This document shows positions 61,711-64,000 of a stretch of DNA of 64,000 bases, one piece after another. A model generated the notes under the pieces. It worked only from the letters and a program-made list of their open reading frames with translations, did not search any database and was not told the DNA's origin. The translations under genes were made by a program, and so were the position numbers. Source of the DNA: Alphaproteobacteria bacterium (lineage in GTDB: Bacteria > Myxococcota_A > UBA796 > GCA-2862545); the NCBI GenBank assembly GCA_020632885.1, contig JACKEQ010000010.1, forward strand, positions 116,273 through 180,272. The letters run 5' to 3'. Positions within the stretch are counted from its first letter, which is position 1. Each line of letters begins with the position of its first letter.

Positions 61711-62651
61711 TCGGGTGCACGACCGACGGCGAGTGCTCGAGCGCGCTCGCCTTCCAGGAGGACTCGGTGGTGGTCGTGCTCTTCGCGGGCGACGGCATCA
61801 CGGCGAAGGCGTCCGTGGCCCGCGGGCTCGCTGCCGACCTCGACGGTGCCGTGGCCAGGGCGGTGGACGCGCTCGGCGCTCCGGGTCCCCTCACGGTCGC
61901 GCTCTCCGAGAGCATGGGGGTGAGCGGTGCCGTGCTGGTCGACGCCCTCGACCGGCACCTGCAGAACACCCTCGTCGTGGGCGGCACCGCCGGCGACCAG
62001 TGGCGCTTCGAGGGCACCCACCAGCTCTTCGGCCGCGAGGTGCTCACCGACTCCGTGGTGCTCCTCACCTTCCACGGCGACTTCGCGGTGTCCGTAGGGG
62101 TGGAGAGCGGCTGGTGCCCGATGGGGCGTCGCGCGAAGGTCACCCGGGCGGAGGGAGCCCAGCTCCTCGAGCTCGACGGGCAGCCCGCACTCGAGGTGTT
62201 CCGCGCGACCTTCGGCAGCCACATCGCCCCCACCCCCGAGCACCCGTTCGCGGTGTTCGACGGCAGCGACCGGTTCTACCTGCGCGCGCCGTTCCCCCAC
62301 CTCTTCGAGAACGGCGCGATCCAGCTCGCCGGAGACATCCCGGAGGGCGCGGAGGTCCAGCTCACCGAGGCCGGACGCGACCAGATCCTCGACGGGGCCC
62401 GCAGCGCCGTGCGCTCCGCGAGGGCGTCCTTCCCCGGCGAGCAGCCGACGGGGCTCCTCGTGTTCTCCTGCGCCGCGCGCAAGCAGGTGCTGGGCTCCCG
62501 GACGGCCGAGGAGCTCGACGCCCTGCAGGCCGATGGGCTCGATGTCGACGTCGCGGGCTTCTACACCTACGGCGAGATCGGACCGCTCGTGACGGGCGGT
62601 GCCACCCGGTTCCACAACGAGACCGTGGTGGCGGTGCTGGTCGGGCGGTGA
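61707..62651 (+). CDS. FIST-domain sensor protein (NosP-like), main part
   Basis: A 314-residue frame with the rest of FIST_N (VIGCTTDGECSS ... VVGGTAGDQWRFEGTHQLFG) and a full FIST_C domain (EGAQLLELDGQPALEVF ... CAARKQVLGSRTAEEL ... VDVAGFYTYGEIGPL). FIST proteins are input modules; NosP members bind haem and sense nitric oxide and control a histidine kinase encoded beside them, as here. The haem ligand is not assignable by eye. GTG at 61707 could be a start (it overlaps the upstream TGA) but would drop the first 60 residues of the fold. Confidence 0.82.
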   Translation: MIGCTTDGECSSALAFQEDSVVVVLFAGDGITAKASVARGLAADLDGAVARAVDALGAPGPLTVALSESMGVSGAVLVDALDRHLQNTLVVGGTAGDQWRFEGTHQLFGREVLTDSVVLLTFHGDFAVSVGVESGWCPMGRRAKVTRAEGAQLLELDGQPALEVFRATFGSHIAPTPEHPFAVFDGSDRFYLRAPFPHLFENGAIQLAGDIPEGAEVQLTEAGRDQILDGARSAVRSARASFPGEQPTGLLVFSCAARKQVLGSRTAEELDALQADGLDVDVAGFYTYGEIGPLVTGGATRFHNETVVAVLVGR

Positions 62652-63532
62652 GCGACGACTCCCGGGTCGCCGCGCTGGAGCGCGAGAACCGAAAGCTCGC
62701 GCGCAAGCTGGAGCGTGCCCTGGAGAACCAGGCCCGCCTCGAGGACCTCAAGGAGGCGAACAGCGCCTTCCTGCGCACGGTCATCGAGCAGATGACGGCC
62801 AAGGAGGACGAGCTCGTCCAGAAGAACCTCGCGCTGGAGGCGGCCACGGCGGCCAAGAGCATCTTCCTCGCCAACATGAGCCACGAGCTCCGCACGCCGC
62901 TGAACGCCATCATGGGCTACGCCGAGCTCGTCCTCGAGGAGGTGGAGGAGCCCTCCGTCCAGGGCGACCTGGCCGCCATCCTCACGGCCAGCCGGGGGCT
63001 GCTCGGGCTGATCGACGACATCCTGGACCTCACCAAGATCGAGTCCGGGCGCCTGGAGATCGTCCACAGCCCCTTCGACGCGGGCCAGCTCGTGGATCAG
63101 CTCGTTTCCACCATCTCCCCGCTGGTCCGCGCCCGCGGGCTCCGGCTCGTGGTCGACTCGCCCTCCTGGCCGGCCCGCCTGATCGGGGACGAGCTCCGCT
63201 GCAGGCAGGTGCTCACGAACCTGGTGTCCAACGCCGTGAAGTTCACCGAGGAGGGGCACATCGCGCTGATCGTGACGCTCGATGGGAGCTGGGTCCGCTT
63301 CCGGGTCGAGGACACCGGCATCGGCATGACCCCCGAGCAGCTCGAGCGCGTCTTCGACCCGTTCGTCCAGGCGGACTCCTCCACGACGCGCCGGTTCGGG
63401 GGCACCGGCCTCGGTCTGTCCATCGCCCGTCGGCTCGCGGATCTGATGGATGGCGCGCTGCTCGTGAGGTCCGTCCCGGGCGAGGGGACGACCATGGAGC
63501 TGGTGCTCCCGGCGCGCTTCGAAGGCAGGTGA
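62648..63532 (+). CDS. Soluble sensor histidine kinase (HisKA/HATPase_c)
   Basis: A 294-residue cytoplasmic kinase. Residues 5-65 are a coiled coil (LERENRKLARKLERALENQ). The H-box ANMSHELRTPLNAIMGY puts the phospho-acceptor at His79. Then come N-box NLVSNAVKFTEEG, G1 DTGIGMT, F-box FDPFVQAD and G2 GGTGLGLSIARR, so all catalytic parts are present. There is no sensor domain of its own, so the FIST protein is the probable sensor. The GTG start overlaps the FIST stop (GTGA). No response regulator is next to it; the partner must lie elsewhere. Confidence 0.93.
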   Translation: MSDDSRVAALERENRKLARKLERALENQARLEDLKEANSAFLRTVIEQMTAKEDELVQKNLALEAATAAKSIFLANMSHELRTPLNAIMGYAELVLEEVEEPSVQGDLAAILTASRGLLGLIDDILDLTKIESGRLEIVHSPFDAGQLVDQLVSTISPLVRARGLRLVVDSPSWPARLIGDELRCRQVLTNLVSNAVKFTEEGHIALIVTLDGSWVRFRVEDTGIGMTPEQLERVFDPFVQADSSTTRRFGGTGLGLSIARRLADLMDGALLVRSVPGEGTTMELVLPARFEGR

Positions 63533-63627
63533 TGCACCGGTCGTGACGGGTTACTCGGTGGGGATCCCGATCCCCCGGCCGCCCCTCCCACGGCAGCCCG
63601 CCTCCCCACCCGACCAGGATTGCTCCG

Positions 63628-64000
<373 letters not shown>

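Overview
The window is GC-rich, densely packed bacterial chromosome. Start codons are often GTG or TTG and stop/start overlaps (ATGA, GTGA, TGATG) are frequent. Many proteins are very short-leadered lipoproteins ending in an LVGC-like lipobox. The content points to a deltaproteobacterial / Myxococcota-type organism: a MopE-like CGDGIDNDCDG motif followed by an Asp/Thr/Ala repeat and a Gly-Cys...Arg-Arg C-terminus, OmpA with thrombospondin type 3 repeats, Hanks-type kinases, a DUF5939-like adenylate cyclase and a multihaem cytochrome. This assignment is inference; no rRNA lies in the window. mnmG, rsmG, parA, parB, three parS-type palindromes and gyrA suggest the right half lies in the origin-proximal part of the chromosome.

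Layout. 1-2.3 kb: small DUF4345-like and GFA proteins and a membrane lytic transglycosylase. 2.3-8.5 kb: a TetR-controlled RND efflux operon in which pump and TolC-type outer-membrane factor are one open frame. 8.5-12.7 kb: lipoprotein, plsY, rhomboid protease, dapD, membrane protein. 12.8-17.1 kb: an ABC exporter whose two permeases carry C-terminal domains, one a HExxH metallopeptidase and the other apparently its inactivated sister. 17.1-21 kb: a protein with an HU-type DNA-binding domain and a SMI1/KNR4-like region, two paralogous lipoproteins, a class V aminotransferase. 21-29.6 kb: TPR protein, membrane-anchored FMN glutamate-synthase-like protein, EI24 protein, HEAT-like secreted protein, a pseudokinase-TM-OmpA protein, metallophosphoesterase, SlyD, thioredoxin-like protein. 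29.6-34.5 kb: a decahaem-class cytochrome lipoprotein and an OmpA/TSP3 protein with its DUF4398-like partner. 34.6-38.5 kb: unknown protein, adenylate cyclase, BON-LysM protein. 38.8-43.8 kb: operon with a RlmD/TrmA-type methyltransferase, an envelope protein, a YihY/BrkB protein and a small membrane protein. 44-52.7 kb: RluA-type synthase, lipoprotein, mnmG, beta-helix protein, rsmG, parAB, udk. 53-63.5 kb: Ser/Thr kinase with an AAA-like domain, GDPD lipoprotein, CorC-type protein, CrtC/AttH-like lipocalin, and a FIST (NosP-like)/histidine kinase pair whose FIST gene is split. gyrA starts at 63.6 kb and runs off the window.

Functional themes are envelope biogenesis and efflux, signalling to and from the envelope (kinase, pseudokinase, cyclase, FIST/HK), and origin segregation. 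Two intergenic regions (43.79-44.00 and 52.69-53.08 kb) share a hairpin-forming dispersed repeat. I saw no tRNA, rRNA, CRISPR array or insertion sequence. All family calls come from reading motifs by eye; no database search was run.
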